Shown one piece after another: positions 43,458 through 51,920 of a stretch of DNA of 61,393 nt. This DNA is from Nocardia gamkensis NBRC 108242 (GTDB lineage Bacteria; Actinomycetota; Actinomycetes; Mycobacteriales; Mycobacteriaceae). The translations under genes and the position numbers were made by a program. The notes below the pieces were generated by a model. That model made no database searches. It worked only from the letters and a program-made list of their open reading frames with translations, and was not told the DNA's origin. The stretch's first letter is position 1, and every line of letters starts with the position of its first letter. The DNA is taken from assembly GCF_001612985.1 (NCBI RefSeq), contig NZ_BDBM01000045.1, forward strand, positions 1-61,393, given 5' to 3'.

Positions 43458-44503
43458 CTCGACGGGTCCAGAACGATCTTGCCCACCCCGTCGGCCCGCT
43501 CGGCGAACATCCGATAGGCGTCGGGCCCCTCGGACATGGGCAGGTGGTGGGTGACCACGGCCTCGGGCCGCAGCCTGCCGCCCGCGGTGAGTCTCAGCAG
43601 CGCGGGCAGTTCGTACTGGATCGCGCACAGCCCGATGTGGAATTCGAGGTCCTTCACCTGGGCCGCCATCAAGTGGAACGGGAAGGCGCGGTTGTGGCTC
43701 ACGCCGATCACGCTGACCCGGCCGCCGTGCCCGACGGCGCTGATCGCCAGCTTGACGGTTTCGTCGGCGCCGACCGCCTCGATCGCGACATCCGCTCCGC
43801 CGCGCAGTGTTTCGCGGATCGCCTGCTTCGGATCGTCCGATTCGACCGGCTCGGCGCCCAGCGCGGCGGCGCGCTCGCGGCGTTCGGCGAGCAGGTCGAC
43901 GCCGAGCACCCGGGCCGCACCCATCGCGAAGGCGGACTGCACCGCCATGAGACCGACCGGACCGAGCCCGATCACCACCACGGTGTCGCCCGGGGTGATC
44001 CGGGCGCGCCGGGCTCCGTACCACGCGGTGGGGGCGTTGTCGGTGAGCACCACGGCGGCGGTGTCGCTCACCTCGTCGGGCAGCTTCGCCAGATTGCCCC
44101 CGGCGTGCGGAACGGCGAGCAACTGGGCCTGACATCCCGCCAGCGAGCCGCCGAGCCCATAGCAGGCGTCGACCGGGAGCGGGTGGCGCTCGCACGCGGT
44201 GACGATCCCGGCGCGGCATTGCGCGCAGCCGTCGCAGCCCGCCGAGGCGGCGACCAGCACGCGGTCGCCGACGGCGAACCCCCGGGCGTGCGGCCCCAGT
44301 TCCACGATCTCGCCGACCGCTTCGTGCCCGACGCCGTAACCGGAGCCGGCGACGAATCCGTGTCCGGCGTAGATGTGCAGATCACTGCCGCAGATGCCCG
44401 CCGCGGTGACCCGGACGATCGCGCCGTCCGGTCCCGGCAGGACCGGGTCGGGCCGATCCTTATACGAGATCTGCTGCGGGCCTTCGTAAGTCAATGCCTT
44501 CAT
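43454..44503 (-). CDS. Zinc-dependent alcohol dehydrogenase family protein
   Basis: The protein has 349 residues. Catalytic zinc: AGICGSDLHIY and GHEAVGEIV. Structural zinc loop: AGCDGCAQCRAGIVTAC. The Rossmann motif VVVIGLGPVGLMAVQSA leads to the cofactor domain. The pattern matches threonine/formaldehyde-type dehydrogenases. Both ends overlap neighbours by four bases, so the operon is translationally coupled throughout. Confidence 0.92.
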   Translation of the reverse strand: MKALTYEGPQQISYKDRPDPVLPGPDGAIVRVTAAGICGSDLHIYAGHGFVAGSGYGVGHEAVGEIVELGPHARGFAVGDRVLVAASAGCDGCAQCRAGIVTACERHPLPVDACYGLGGSLAGCQAQLLAVPHAGGNLAKLPDEVSDTAAVVLTDNAPTAWYGARRARITPGDTVVVIGLGPVGLMAVQSAFAMGAARVLGVDLLAERRERAAALGAEPVESDDPKQAIRETLRGGADVAIEAVGADETVKLAISAVGHGGRVSVIGVSHNRAFPFHLMAAQVKDLEFHIGLCAIQYELPALLRLTAGGRLRPEAVVTHHLPMSEGPDAYRMFAERADGVGKIVLDPSR

Positions 44504-45240
44504 CGCCAGCCTCCGTCGATCGCGAGGGTGGCGCCGGTGCAGAACGCCGAGGCTTCGGTGGCGAAGAACAGCGCCGCCCCGACGATCTCCTCCGGCTTGC
44601 CGACTCTGCGCAGCGCGTTGTGTCCGGTGAGTTCCGCGCGCAGCTCATCGGGCCACGCCGTGGCGATGTCGGTGTCGAAGGGGCCACACTGGATGGTGTT
44701 GACCCGCACGGTCGGCGCGAACGTCTGGGCCAGCCCGCCGGTCAGGGCGTTGAGTCCCGCCTTGGCCGCCGAGTACGGGACCGCGAAGGGCTCCGGCCTG
44801 GTCGCCTCGATCGAGGAGACGTTGATGATCGAGCCGCCGCCATCGGCCGCCATGCGGCTGCCGATCAGGGCCGACAGCCGGAACGGACCTTTGAGGTTCA
44901 CCCCGATGACCTTGTCGAACAACTCCTCGGTGACCTGGTCCAGGCTCGGGTACAGCGGCGAGAGTCCCGCGTTGTTGACCAGCACGTCCACCCGGCCGAA
45001 CGCGTCGTAGACGGTCTCCACCAGGGCGTCGCACTGCGACCAGTCGCTGACGTTGCAGGCCACCGGCAGGGCGCGGCGCCCGAACCGCCGCGTCACCTCC
45101 TGCCCGAGCGCGGCGCACCCGTCCAGCTTGCGGCTCGCGATCACCACGTCGGCGCCGGCCTCCGCGAACGCAAGCACCATCTGCTTACCCAGGCCTCGAC
45201 TGCCCCCGGTGACGACGGCGACCTTGTCGGTGAGTGGCAC
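44500..45240 (-). CDS. SDR family oxidoreductase
   Basis: The protein has 246 residues. TGGSRGLG is the cofactor motif (residues 11-18), NNAGLSPLYP follows strand 4, and VPYSAAKAGLN gives the Tyr-x3-Lys active site. Its GTG follows GGCAGGAG. It is the first gene of the four-gene operon that probably handles oxidation of a hydroxylated lipid or alcohol to an acyl-CoA; the substrate is unknown. Confidence 0.92.
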   Translation of the reverse strand: MPLTDKVAVVTGGSRGLGKQMVLAFAEAGADVVIASRKLDGCAALGQEVTRRFGRRALPVACNVSDWSQCDALVETVYDAFGRVDVLVNNAGLSPLYPSLDQVTEELFDKVIGVNLKGPFRLSALIGSRMAADGGGSIINVSSIEATRPEPFAVPYSAAKAGLNALTGGLAQTFAPTVRVNTIQCGPFDTDIATAWPDELRAELTGHNALRRVGKPEEIVGAALFFATEASAFCTGATLAIDGGWR

Positions 45241-45261
45241 TCGAACTCCTGCCTGCCATGA

Positions 45262-45281
45262 AATGTTCCGATCAGTACATT
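45262..45281. promoter_or_regulatory. Operator-like palindrome before the SDR operon
   Basis: AATGTTC and GTACATT are 6/7 matched arms over a 6-base spacer, with outer AATGT/ACATT exact. It lies 22 bases upstream of the SDR GTG, where a TetR-type repressor could block transcription. Confidence 0.5.
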
Positions 45282-45484
45282 AAATCGGCCCCGGGTTACG
45301 ATCAAGGGGCTGTCCGGCCGACCGTCGACGGCTCGACGACCCGCCGGGTGGAAGACCAGCTCATTCGGCGTGGCGGATGCATTCGGGCACAGTGCCCACA
45401 GCGACCCGGCGCGCGGCGACACCACTACCCACGGGTAACATGGCACTGTTTTCCCACTCGGCTTTCTCGGAAGTGAGGCAGTAG

Positions 45485-47662
45485 ATGACAGAGCGGATTC
45501 AGGTCGGCGGGCTCCAGGTGGCACGCGTTCTCCACGAGTTCGTCGAGAACGAGGCGCTCCCCGGTTCCGGCGTGGATTCCGCCGCGTTCTGGGCCGGCGC
45601 CGAGCAGGTCATCAACGATCTCGCTCCGCGCAACCGCGCTCTGCTGGCCGAACGCGACGAGATCCAGGGCAAGGTCGACGCGTGGCACGCCGAGCACCCC
45701 GGCGTGAACTACGACAAGGCCGCCTACAAGAACTTCCTGACCGAGATCGGCTACCTGCGCCCCGAGCCGGCCGATTTCCGGCTCACCACGCAGAACGTGG
45801 ACGACGAGATCGCCGTCACCGCGGGCCCGCAGCTCGTGGTGCCGGTGATGAACGCTCGCTTCGCGATCAACGCCGCCAACGCCCGCTGGGGCTCGCTGTA
45901 CGACGCGCTCTACGGCACCGACGCCATCTCCGAAGCCAACGGCGCGGAGAAGGGCGCCGGCTACAACAAGGTGCGCGGCGACAAGGTCATCGAGTGGGCG
46001 CGCAACTTCCTCGACGACTCGGTCACCCTCATCACCGGCTCGCACATCGGCTCGACGTCCTACAAGATCGTGGACGGCGAACTGGAGGTCGGCCTGGAGG
46101 ACGGCACCAGCATCGGCCTGGCCGACGCCTCGCAGCTGGTCGGTTACCTGGGTGACCCGCAGTCGCCGAGTTCGGTGCTGCTGAAGCACAACGGTTTGCA
46201 CATCGAGATCCAGATCGACCCGCAGTCGCCGATCGGCAGCACCGACACCGCGGGCGTCAAGGATGTCGTGCTGGAGTCCGCGGTCACCACGATCATGGAC
46301 TTCGAGGACTCGGTCGCCGCGGTGGACGCCGAGGACAAGGTGCTGTGCTACCACAACTGGCTCGGCCTGATGAAGGGTGACCTCGCGGAGAAGGTCAGCA
46401 AGGGCGAGAAGACCTTCACCCGCACCATGAACCCCGACCGCGTGTACACCGCGCTGGACGGCGGCGAACTGGCGCTGCACGGCCGTTCACTGCTGTTCGT
46501 GCGCAACGTCGGTCACCTGATGACCTCCGACGCGATCCTGGACGCCGAAGGCAACGAGGTGCCCGAGGGCATCATGGACGGGCTGATCACCTCGCTGATC
46601 GCCAAGCACAGCCTGGCCGACGACGTGCAGCTGAAGAACAGCCGCACCGGATCGGTCTACATCGTGAAGCCGAAGATGCACGGCCCGGACGAGGTCGCGT
46701 TCACCAACGAGCTGTTCGGCCGGATCGAGGACGTGCTCGGGCTGGCGCGCAACACGCTCAAGGTCGGCATCATGGACGAGGAGCGCCGGACCACGGTGAA
46801 CCTGAAGGCCTGCATCCAGGCCGCCGCCGAGCGGGTGGTGTTCATCAACACCGGCTTCCTGGACCGCACCGGCGACGAGATCCACACCTCCATGGAGGCC
46901 GGGCCGATGGTTCGCAAGGCCGACATGAAGTCCCAGCAGTGGATCCTGTCCTACGAGGACTGGAACGTCGACACCGGTCTCGCGGCGGGCCTGCCCGGCA
47001 AGGCGCAGATCGGCAAGGGTATGTGGGCCATGCCGGACCTGATGGCCGACATGCTCACCCAGAAGATCGGCCACCCGCGCGCGGGGGCCAACACCGCGTG
47101 GGTTCCCTCGCCCACCGCCGCCACCCTGCACGCGACGCACTACCACCTGGTCGACGTGTTCAAGCGGCAGCAGGAGATCGCGAAGGGCGGTCGCCGTGCC
47201 ACCGTCGACGAGATCCTGGAGATCCCGCTGGCCGCCGCGCCGAACTGGACCGACGAGGAGAAGCGCCAGGAGTTGGACAACAACTCCCAGTCCATCCTCG
47301 GTTACGTGGTGCGCTGGATCGACCAGGGCGTCGGCTGCTCCAAGGTGCCCGACATCAAGGACGTCGCGCTCATGGAAGATCGTGCGACCCTGCGCATCTC
47401 CAGCCAGCTGATGGCCAACTGGCTGCGCCACGGCATCGTCACCGCCGACGAGGTGGTGGCCAGCCTGGAGCGGATGGCCCCGGTCGTGGACCGGCAGAAC
47501 GCCGGCGACCCGAACTATCTGGCGATGGCGCCGGACTTCGCGGGCAGCATCGCGTTCCAGGCGGCCAAGGAGCTGATCCTGGAGGGCACCAAGCAGCCCA
47601 ACGGCTACACCGAACCGATCCTGCATCGGCGTAGGCGTGAGGCCAAGTCCGCGTGCAAGTGA
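45485..47662 (+). CDS. glcB: Malate synthase G
   Basis: The protein has 725 residues, standard for the G isoform. VVPVMNARFAINAANARWGSLYDALYG, MDFEDSVAAVDAEDK (metal-binding Glu/Asp), FTRTMNPDR and IMDEERRTTVNLKACI are family blocks. The C-terminal domain includes NWLRHGIVT. It condenses glyoxylate with acetyl-CoA to malate in the glyoxylate bypass. Its position near a VWA gene matches Rv1836c-glcB, though on the opposite strand to that gene here. Confidence 0.97.
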   Translation: MTERIQVGGLQVARVLHEFVENEALPGSGVDSAAFWAGAEQVINDLAPRNRALLAERDEIQGKVDAWHAEHPGVNYDKAAYKNFLTEIGYLRPEPADFRLTTQNVDDEIAVTAGPQLVVPVMNARFAINAANARWGSLYDALYGTDAISEANGAEKGAGYNKVRGDKVIEWARNFLDDSVTLITGSHIGSTSYKIVDGELEVGLEDGTSIGLADASQLVGYLGDPQSPSSVLLKHNGLHIEIQIDPQSPIGSTDTAGVKDVVLESAVTTIMDFEDSVAAVDAEDKVLCYHNWLGLMKGDLAEKVSKGEKTFTRTMNPDRVYTALDGGELALHGRSLLFVRNVGHLMTSDAILDAEGNEVPEGIMDGLITSLIAKHSLADDVQLKNSRTGSVYIVKPKMHGPDEVAFTNELFGRIEDVLGLARNTLKVGIMDEERRTTVNLKACIQAAAERVVFINTGFLDRTGDEIHTSMEAGPMVRKADMKSQQWILSYEDWNVDTGLAAGLPGKAQIGKGMWAMPDLMADMLTQKIGHPRAGANTAWVPSPTAATLHATHYHLVDVFKRQQEIAKGGRRATVDEILEIPLAAAPNWTDEEKRQELDNNSQSILGYVVRWIDQGVGCSKVPDIKDVALMEDRATLRISSQLMANWLRHGIVTADEVVASLERMAPVVDRQNAGDPNYLAMAPDFAGSIAFQAAKELILEGTKQPNGYTEPILHRRRREAKSACK

Positions 47663-47710
47663 GTGATGTTCGGTGATCGAAAAGTAGCTTCCGACAGCTC
47701 TTTTCGACTC

Positions 47711-47746
47711 GAGGCCCCGCACCTGGGACGCCAGGTGCGGGGCCTC
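47711..47746. terminator. Strong hairpin after malate synthase
   Basis: GAGGCCCCGCACCTGG (47711-47726) pairs perfectly with CCAGGTGCGGGGCCTC (47731-47746), giving a 16-bp stem and a GACG loop, then TGTCATC. It can end glcB transcription and shields it from the recombinase remnant beyond. Confidence 0.9.
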
Positions 47747-47796
47747 TGTCATCACTGGAAATCAGCCCGAATACCGGCCCGTCACGCTCAAAACGG

Positions 47797-48231
47797 TCAC
47801 AAAAAGGGCATCGATTTCCGACATTCGGCGATGGCGCCGAGGATCTGGAAGAGCATGCGGCCTACCGCGGTGGAGGTGTCGACGCCCTGGTCCAGCACGA
47901 CCAGGTCCACGCCACGGTCCTGCAGCGTCTTGGACAGTTCGATCAGACGCTCGAGGGAGCGGCCGAGCCGGTCGAGCTCGGTCACCACCAGCTGGTCGTT
48001 GGGCCCGTTGGCCACCAGCAGCGCTTTGCTCAACTCCGGTCGGGAGGCGAGCTTCCCGGAAGCCTTGTCGATGAAGAGTTGCTCGCAGCCGGCCGCAGTG
48101 AGCGCGTCGTGCTGCGCTTCGGGATGCTGATCGCGGGTGGAGACCCGCCCGTAGCCGCATGCGCGGGTAATGACCTGCGGGAACGGATTGACCCGCAAAG
48201 TGTCTCGCGAACCGTACTGCGTGTCGAACAT
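47797..48231 (-). pseudogene. Serine recombinase, C-terminally truncated
   Basis: The 144-residue frame from ATG 48231 (upstream start uncertain) contains the resolvase catalytic domain: GYGRVSTRDQHPEAQHDALTAAG (catalytic Ser in RVST), LVVTELDRLGRS and VDTSTAVGRMLFQILGAIAE. It ends with CRKSMPFL where FERxLI and an HTH should follow. The DNA-binding domain is absent, so it is a remnant of a Tn3/invertase-type element. Confidence 0.85.
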
Positions 48232-48304
48232 CGCGCGCCGAGATCCCGTGGACTCGAACCAGCCGCTACCATCAGGCGAAGATCGACCTCGGAGGGAAAA
48301 TTTC

Positions 48305-49687
48305 ATGCTGGTGATCGTGGGCATCGTGGTGGCGGCCTTGATCATGATCGCGGTCTTGTCGCACAACGACAAGAAGCCGCGTATCGCTCAGGCAAATCCG
48401 AAGGACAGCGCGACCGCGGCAATCGCACTGATCGGGGTCGGCGGGTCGGTTGTCGCCACGTCCCGCGCGAAGTCGCGGAAGTCATGCGCTTCGTCCGCGT
48501 CTGGCAGTAACGCATTCAGGTTCCCCTCCTCGGCAAGTGGAATTCGGTCGAGTCTCATAAGTCGTTGGGGGGCAGCGATTTTTCCGGCCGAAACTCCCAC
48601 ATCGGCGCCTTCGCCGCTCATCGTCCGCAGGATCAAAGCTATTCGCTTCACCACCCCGGCCGTCATATTGATGATGACGCCAGTCCTGCTGACCGGATGT
48701 GGCTATTTCGAACAAGGACGCGACCAGGCCGAGCGTGACAGCTGGTCACGCAAGATCGAGACTGCCATCCGGGCCCTTCCGGGGGTGACCGACGCGTCAC
48801 ACCGGTTCGAGCACTACAAGGGCAGACACTTCAACGCCAAACTCGACGTGCGGCTCAGGGACGACGCCACACCGGCCGAGGCCGCCTCTGTGGTGAGTGC
48901 CATGGGTGCTCAACAGCTTCCGCGCCGTTTCCAGGGCGACCCGACAGAGGTCACCATCGACCGGATGGCGGACTCCTATTCCGCATACTGGCTTTTCGGC
49001 CGTGACGTGAGCACTGAAGCGAACGCCGCAGACAACTGGGCGCGACTATGGGCCGCCGGCACCGAAGTGCACTGGTCCTCGAGAGGCGGCGACGCGAGCC
49101 GCATAACCAACGCCATCGACGTCCGAGCGGGCTCCGAGAGCGAACCTCACCGCGCCACCGCGGCGATGCGCCGAATCATCCGGGACTTCCCCGAACTGGC
49201 ATCCAACCAGTGGACCGTATCCACCGTTCACGAGTGGGACCGCGGGTTGACCAATCACTCGGAACGAAGTCCCGGGTCGTATCCATGGCCCCACGATCGC
49301 CTCATCCCCCACCAAGAGCCCACCCCCCGCTTCCCGTCCAATGACGAACTCGAGCTGTGGCAGTGGTTCCTGACCGATCAACCCATCCCGTTCTTCGTTC
49401 GAGTGTCGGTCTACGACCCGCCCTCCGAAGGTCGCACACTGGGCGTCACCGTATTCCCTCCCGTGGGTACGGAATTCAGCGCCGCGCAGACCACACAACT
49501 CGCCGATCGGCATCTTCCCTACCTGGCTGGCTCCGGGGCGGTGGTCGACTACACGATCCACACACCTAACGGCTCCGCCTACTCCACGGGCCCCTTTTTC
49601 GAGGTCGTGGTCGGCGGCTGCCAGACACCCGGGTACAACGTCTTACCGGAGTCGCAGCCCTACGTGCGTCAGTACGAACGTTGCTGA
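48305..49687 (+). CDS. Unrecognised membrane/lipoprotein frame, possibly a fusion
   Basis: The frame has 460 residues. ATG 48305 has a good GGAGGG site. Residues 1-20 form a membrane helix (LVIVGIVVAALIMIAVL), then a low-complexity part. Around residues 112-133 a second signal-like stretch, IRFTTPAVILMMTPVLLTGC, ends in a perfect lipobox LTGC. After that a soluble domain includes ASHRFEHYKGRHFNAKLDVRL. This suggests a small membrane protein fused in frame to a lipoprotein that lost its own start (ATG 48671 is the nearest). No family recognised. Confidence 0.55.
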   Translation: MLVIVGIVVAALIMIAVLSHNDKKPRIAQANPKDSATAAIALIGVGGSVVATSRAKSRKSCASSASGSNAFRFPSSASGIRSSLISRWGAAIFPAETPTSAPSPLIVRRIKAIRFTTPAVILMMTPVLLTGCGYFEQGRDQAERDSWSRKIETAIRALPGVTDASHRFEHYKGRHFNAKLDVRLRDDATPAEAASVVSAMGAQQLPRRFQGDPTEVTIDRMADSYSAYWLFGRDVSTEANAADNWARLWAAGTEVHWSSRGGDASRITNAIDVRAGSESEPHRATAAMRRIIRDFPELASNQWTVSTVHEWDRGLTNHSERSPGSYPWPHDRLIPHQEPTPRFPSNDELELWQWFLTDQPIPFFVRVSVYDPPSEGRTLGVTVFPPVGTEFSAAQTTQLADRHLPYLAGSGAVVDYTIHTPNGSAYSTGPFFEVVVGGCQTPGYNVLPESQPYVRQYERC

Positions 49688-49879
49688 TCCGCGTCCCACA
49701 ACCGCCGTGTTGAGAGGGTGGGTGACGGCGGCGTGGTGCGGTGCAGGTAGCTCGAATTCCTGTCATCGGCATGAGCGGACGTTCTGCGCCGCACCAGATT
49801 CCGGGCGTAGCCGCCCTTTGAAGGTGCGACAACACCGCCATCTACCGCTACGAGTCACGGCGTCGGTCCAGGGGGCGAG

Positions 49880-50014
49880 TGTCGGGTCTCCACCGCCGAG
49901 CAGCGCGCCGACCACCAACGCGACGCCCTCATCCGCGCCGGCGTGCACGAGCGCGACGTCCACATAGACATCGCCTCCGGCGCGAAAGCCTCCCGGCCAC
50001 ATCACCGCAGCTAG
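49880..50014 (+). pseudogene. Serine recombinase N-terminal fragment
   Basis: In this 44-codon frame, CRVSTAEQRADHQRDALIRA is the start of a resolvase catalytic domain (Ser in RVST), followed by GVHERDVHIDIASGAKASRP, equivalent to FIDKASGKLASRP in the other remnant. It then runs into a stop. The N-terminal few residues and everything after residue 45 are missing. It differs from the fragment at 47797 and lies on the opposite strand, so it comes from another element. Confidence 0.75.
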
Positions 50015-50041
50015 AATTACGACGGTTGCCTGGTTGGGAAG

Positions 50042-50371
50042 GTGGCATTGGGCATAAACGGCACTGTGCGGAACTGGGATCCCGAGCAGGGGTGGGGAGT
50101 GATCGATTCCGAGGAGACTCCTGGCGGTTGCTGGACATCGTGGACAGTGATTCCCGGCGAAGGCTGGCGGTACTTGACTGCTGGGCAATCAGTGAATTTC
50201 GAGTGGCAGCGGGCCGACCAGGATGGGTTCGGTTTCCGCGCCACCCGAGTGTGGGATGTCGAAATCGGGACCGCGTCCAGGACAGCGGCGACTCGTCCGG
50301 GCTCGGCAACGTCCCAGGCTTGGGATATCGGTGCAGACGGAACTGTCACCGAGGTCGGAGAGGGCCGGTAA
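50042..50371 (+). CDS. Cold-shock-domain-like protein
   Basis: The protein has 109 residues. GTVRNWDPEQGWGVIDSEETPGG is the first-strand pattern of cold-shock OB folds (K/RxWxxxxGxGxI), followed by VNFEWQRADQDGFGFRATRVW, matching a group of divergent actinobacterial cold-shock-like proteins. The RNP1 motif is only partly present. A 40-residue acidic tail follows. GTG start at 50042. Nucleic-acid binding is inferred. Confidence 0.7.
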   Translation: MALGINGTVRNWDPEQGWGVIDSEETPGGCWTSWTVIPGEGWRYLTAGQSVNFEWQRADQDGFGFRATRVWDVEIGTASRTAATRPGSATSQAWDIGADGTVTEVGEGR

Positions 50372-50410
50372 GACATAGCACCGGTCAGCGGCGCGCGACT
50401 GCTGACGCAA

Positions 50411-50466
50411 CCCCTGTTCCGCCGGGAAGACCCAAATATTGCGGGCCTCTCGCGGCGGAACAGGGG
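50411..50466. terminator. Long inverted repeat between convergent small genes
   Basis: CCCCTGTTCCGCC (50411-50423) and GGCGGAACAGGGG (50454-50466) are perfect 13-base arms. The 30-base loop contains a smaller CCC/GGG pairing around AAATATTG. It fits a bidirectional terminator, though the stem is unusually far from either stop. Confidence 0.6.
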
Positions 50467-50482
50467 CCGGATCGCTGCACTG

Positions 50483-50679
50483 CTACGGAGTCGGAGTCGG
50501 CGGGCGCTTGATTTCGTACCAGAACTGGTTCTGGACCAGGGTGATGCCTTGGCTGTTGTTAGGGAACTTGCATACCAGCGGCTTTTTGTGGCGCCGCGCT
50601 CTTCGAGGCACTTCACGAAGCGGATCTTCGTCGGGTCGACGTCCTTCGCGGCCGATGAGTGGCGCGAACCGGCGCCCAT
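50483..50679 (-). pseudogene. Small hypothetical gene with a homopolymer frameshift
   Basis: From ATG 50679 the frame reads GAGSRHSSAAKDVDPTKIRF and VKCLEERGATK, then is interrupted. At a run of five T (50583-50587, A on the coding strand) a one-base change lets it continue KKPLVCKFPNNSQGITLVQN and QFWYEIKRPP to a stop. Codon use is normal on both sides. No family recognised. A sequencing error in the homopolymer is the simplest alternative. Confidence 0.5.
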
Positions 50680-50758
50680 GGTTACGTAGTTGTCCGACGC
50701 ACGCAGGGGGCACGCTCAGCGTTTCGGGTCGGTGCCGCGTGCTTCGGTGCCTGCCTGG

Positions 50759-50781
50759 TCGCCTTGGCCGAACTTCTCTGC
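50759..50781. repeat. 23-base dispersed repeat, copy 1
   Basis: The copy is identical to 55350-55372 over 23 bases; flanks differ. Core words are GCCTTGGCCG and AACTTCTCTG. It lies in the decayed region, upstream of the small frameshifted gene on the minus strand. Confidence 0.85.
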
Positions 50782-50820
50782 CCCATGACTGGCACAAGCT
50801 ATGACGTGGTGCTGGGTTTG

Positions 50821-51354
50821 TCAGGCGCTGCGCAGCCGAATTCTTCGGGTCGCGTCGAGATGTCGGTCGACGGTGAACTGTGCGGTGGTGCCGACGACGG
50901 GGGGCGTGCCGGACCAGGACAGGACGGACCAGAGGCCATCGAATGTGACGAAGTATTCGCGGTTGCTGGGGAAGACGTCGGTGATCTCGCCGGTGACTGC
51001 GGAGCCGACGGGGTGGCGGTTCTTGGCGGCACACCATTCGGACTCGCTCATGACGGGAAACGTAGTCGAGCTCGATCGGAAGGCGGGATCGAGAGGCCAG
51101 AGGCGAACCTGGCCGCGTGTGTGCTGGAGGACCTCGAACTCGGTGACTGTGCTGACAGCCGGCCATTGGTCGGCGGAAAACGGCAGATTCAGGATGTCGA
51201 CGAATCCGGTGGGTGGATGGCCCAAGTCGACGAACAGTCCGACGACGCCGGGTCGCGGGACCAGCGTGACCACTCCGGTCACATAGTCGCCGATCGGATA
51301 AAGGCTGTGAGCGGCGTTGAGTTCCTCTTCGAGTTGGGGGTCGGGTTCGATCAT
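50821..51354 (-). CDS. Tandem S1-like domain protein
   Basis: The protein has 177 residues with two similar beta-barrel repeats. Repeat 1 (about 20-90) is YPIGDYVTGVVTLVPRPGVV and GLFVDLGHPPTGFVDILNL. Repeat 2 (about 115-175) is HPVGSAVTGEITDVFPSNRE and VTFDGLWSVLSW. Both start with PxGxxVTGxxT, the S1/OB strand pattern. Such proteins bind RNA or act in translation-linked regulation. It lies near a cold-shock-like gene. Function not established. Confidence 0.65.
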   Translation of the reverse strand: MIEPDPQLEEELNAAHSLYPIGDYVTGVVTLVPRPGVVGLFVDLGHPPTGFVDILNLPFSADQWPAVSTVTEFEVLQHTRGQVRLWPLDPAFRSSSTTFPVMSESEWCAAKNRHPVGSAVTGEITDVFPSNREYFVTFDGLWSVLSWSGTPPVVGTTAQFTVDRHLDATRRIRLRSA

Positions 51355-51414
51355 CGTTGGACTATTTCAACGATCACCTCTGCCGGTTGTCAATGGTCAG
51401 GACTGGGTGGGAGA

Positions 51415-51615
51415 TCAGTCCCGACCATTTCCCACGGTGCATTCGTGGGGCAGGTGCGATTCCCACCCAGGGTGGGGCAACACACCGTTGCCACGGTGTT
51501 CATCGCTGAGCGCGTAGAAGCCGTAGGTTCCTGGATCGGGGTGCAGCCGCATCGGTTGCCGGGAATCCTGGAGCACTACGATTCCGTCCGCGGCCGAAGG
51601 GCCTTTGCGGGCCAC
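51415..51615 (-). CDS. Possible small hypothetical protein
   Basis: A 66-residue frame (MARKGPSAADGIVVLQDSRQ, then LHPDPGTYGFYALSDEHRGN) has a balanced composition unlike the arginine-rich shadows around it, and ends in a normal stop. No motif, no clear ribosome-binding site. It may be a fragment. Apart from this frame, nothing was seen in 51355-51695. Confidence 0.3.
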   Translation of the reverse strand: MARKGPSAADGIVVLQDSRQPMRLHPDPGTYGFYALSDEHRGNGVLPHPGWESHLPHECTVGNGRD

Positions 51616-51695
51616 TTCTCACACCGGTTCTGAGTTGTTGCTTGTCGGTCCTTTGACCCGCGCTCGACGCCGGAGACGCGGCGGCCGAAGCGATC

Positions 51696-51920
51696 ATGCC
51701 GCTACTGTTCACCTCCCGGCCGTTCGATCTGAGCGCTCCGTCGAATCTGAACCTGCTCGCGGGACTGCTCCGCGACAAGATCATTCCCTGGATGCGGTAC
51801 GGGCCCACGGCGAACGTCGAATCGCTGTCCGTCACCGGCGTATCGGCGGCGCAACCGACGACCGATGAGCAGGTCGATCAAGTCCTCCACATATTGCGCA
51901 CGATCGGAGCGGTGCGATGA
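51696..51920 (+). pseudogene. Probable MCE-protein C-terminal fragment
   Basis: A 74-residue frame, MPLLFTSRPFDLSAPSNLNL then LRDKIIPWMRYGPTANVES and VDQVLHILRTIGAVR. Its stop overlaps the next ATG by four bases, as in mce operons, and it looks like the tail of a longer protein. No signal peptide, no recognised start. Assignment to the MCE family rests mainly on context. Confidence 0.45.

Noticed and set aside
48238..48270. tRNA T-arm-like sequence (GGTTCGAGTCC on the minus strand), possible attachment site
   Set aside because: The stem does not pair properly beyond three bases and no cloverleaf can be formed around it.
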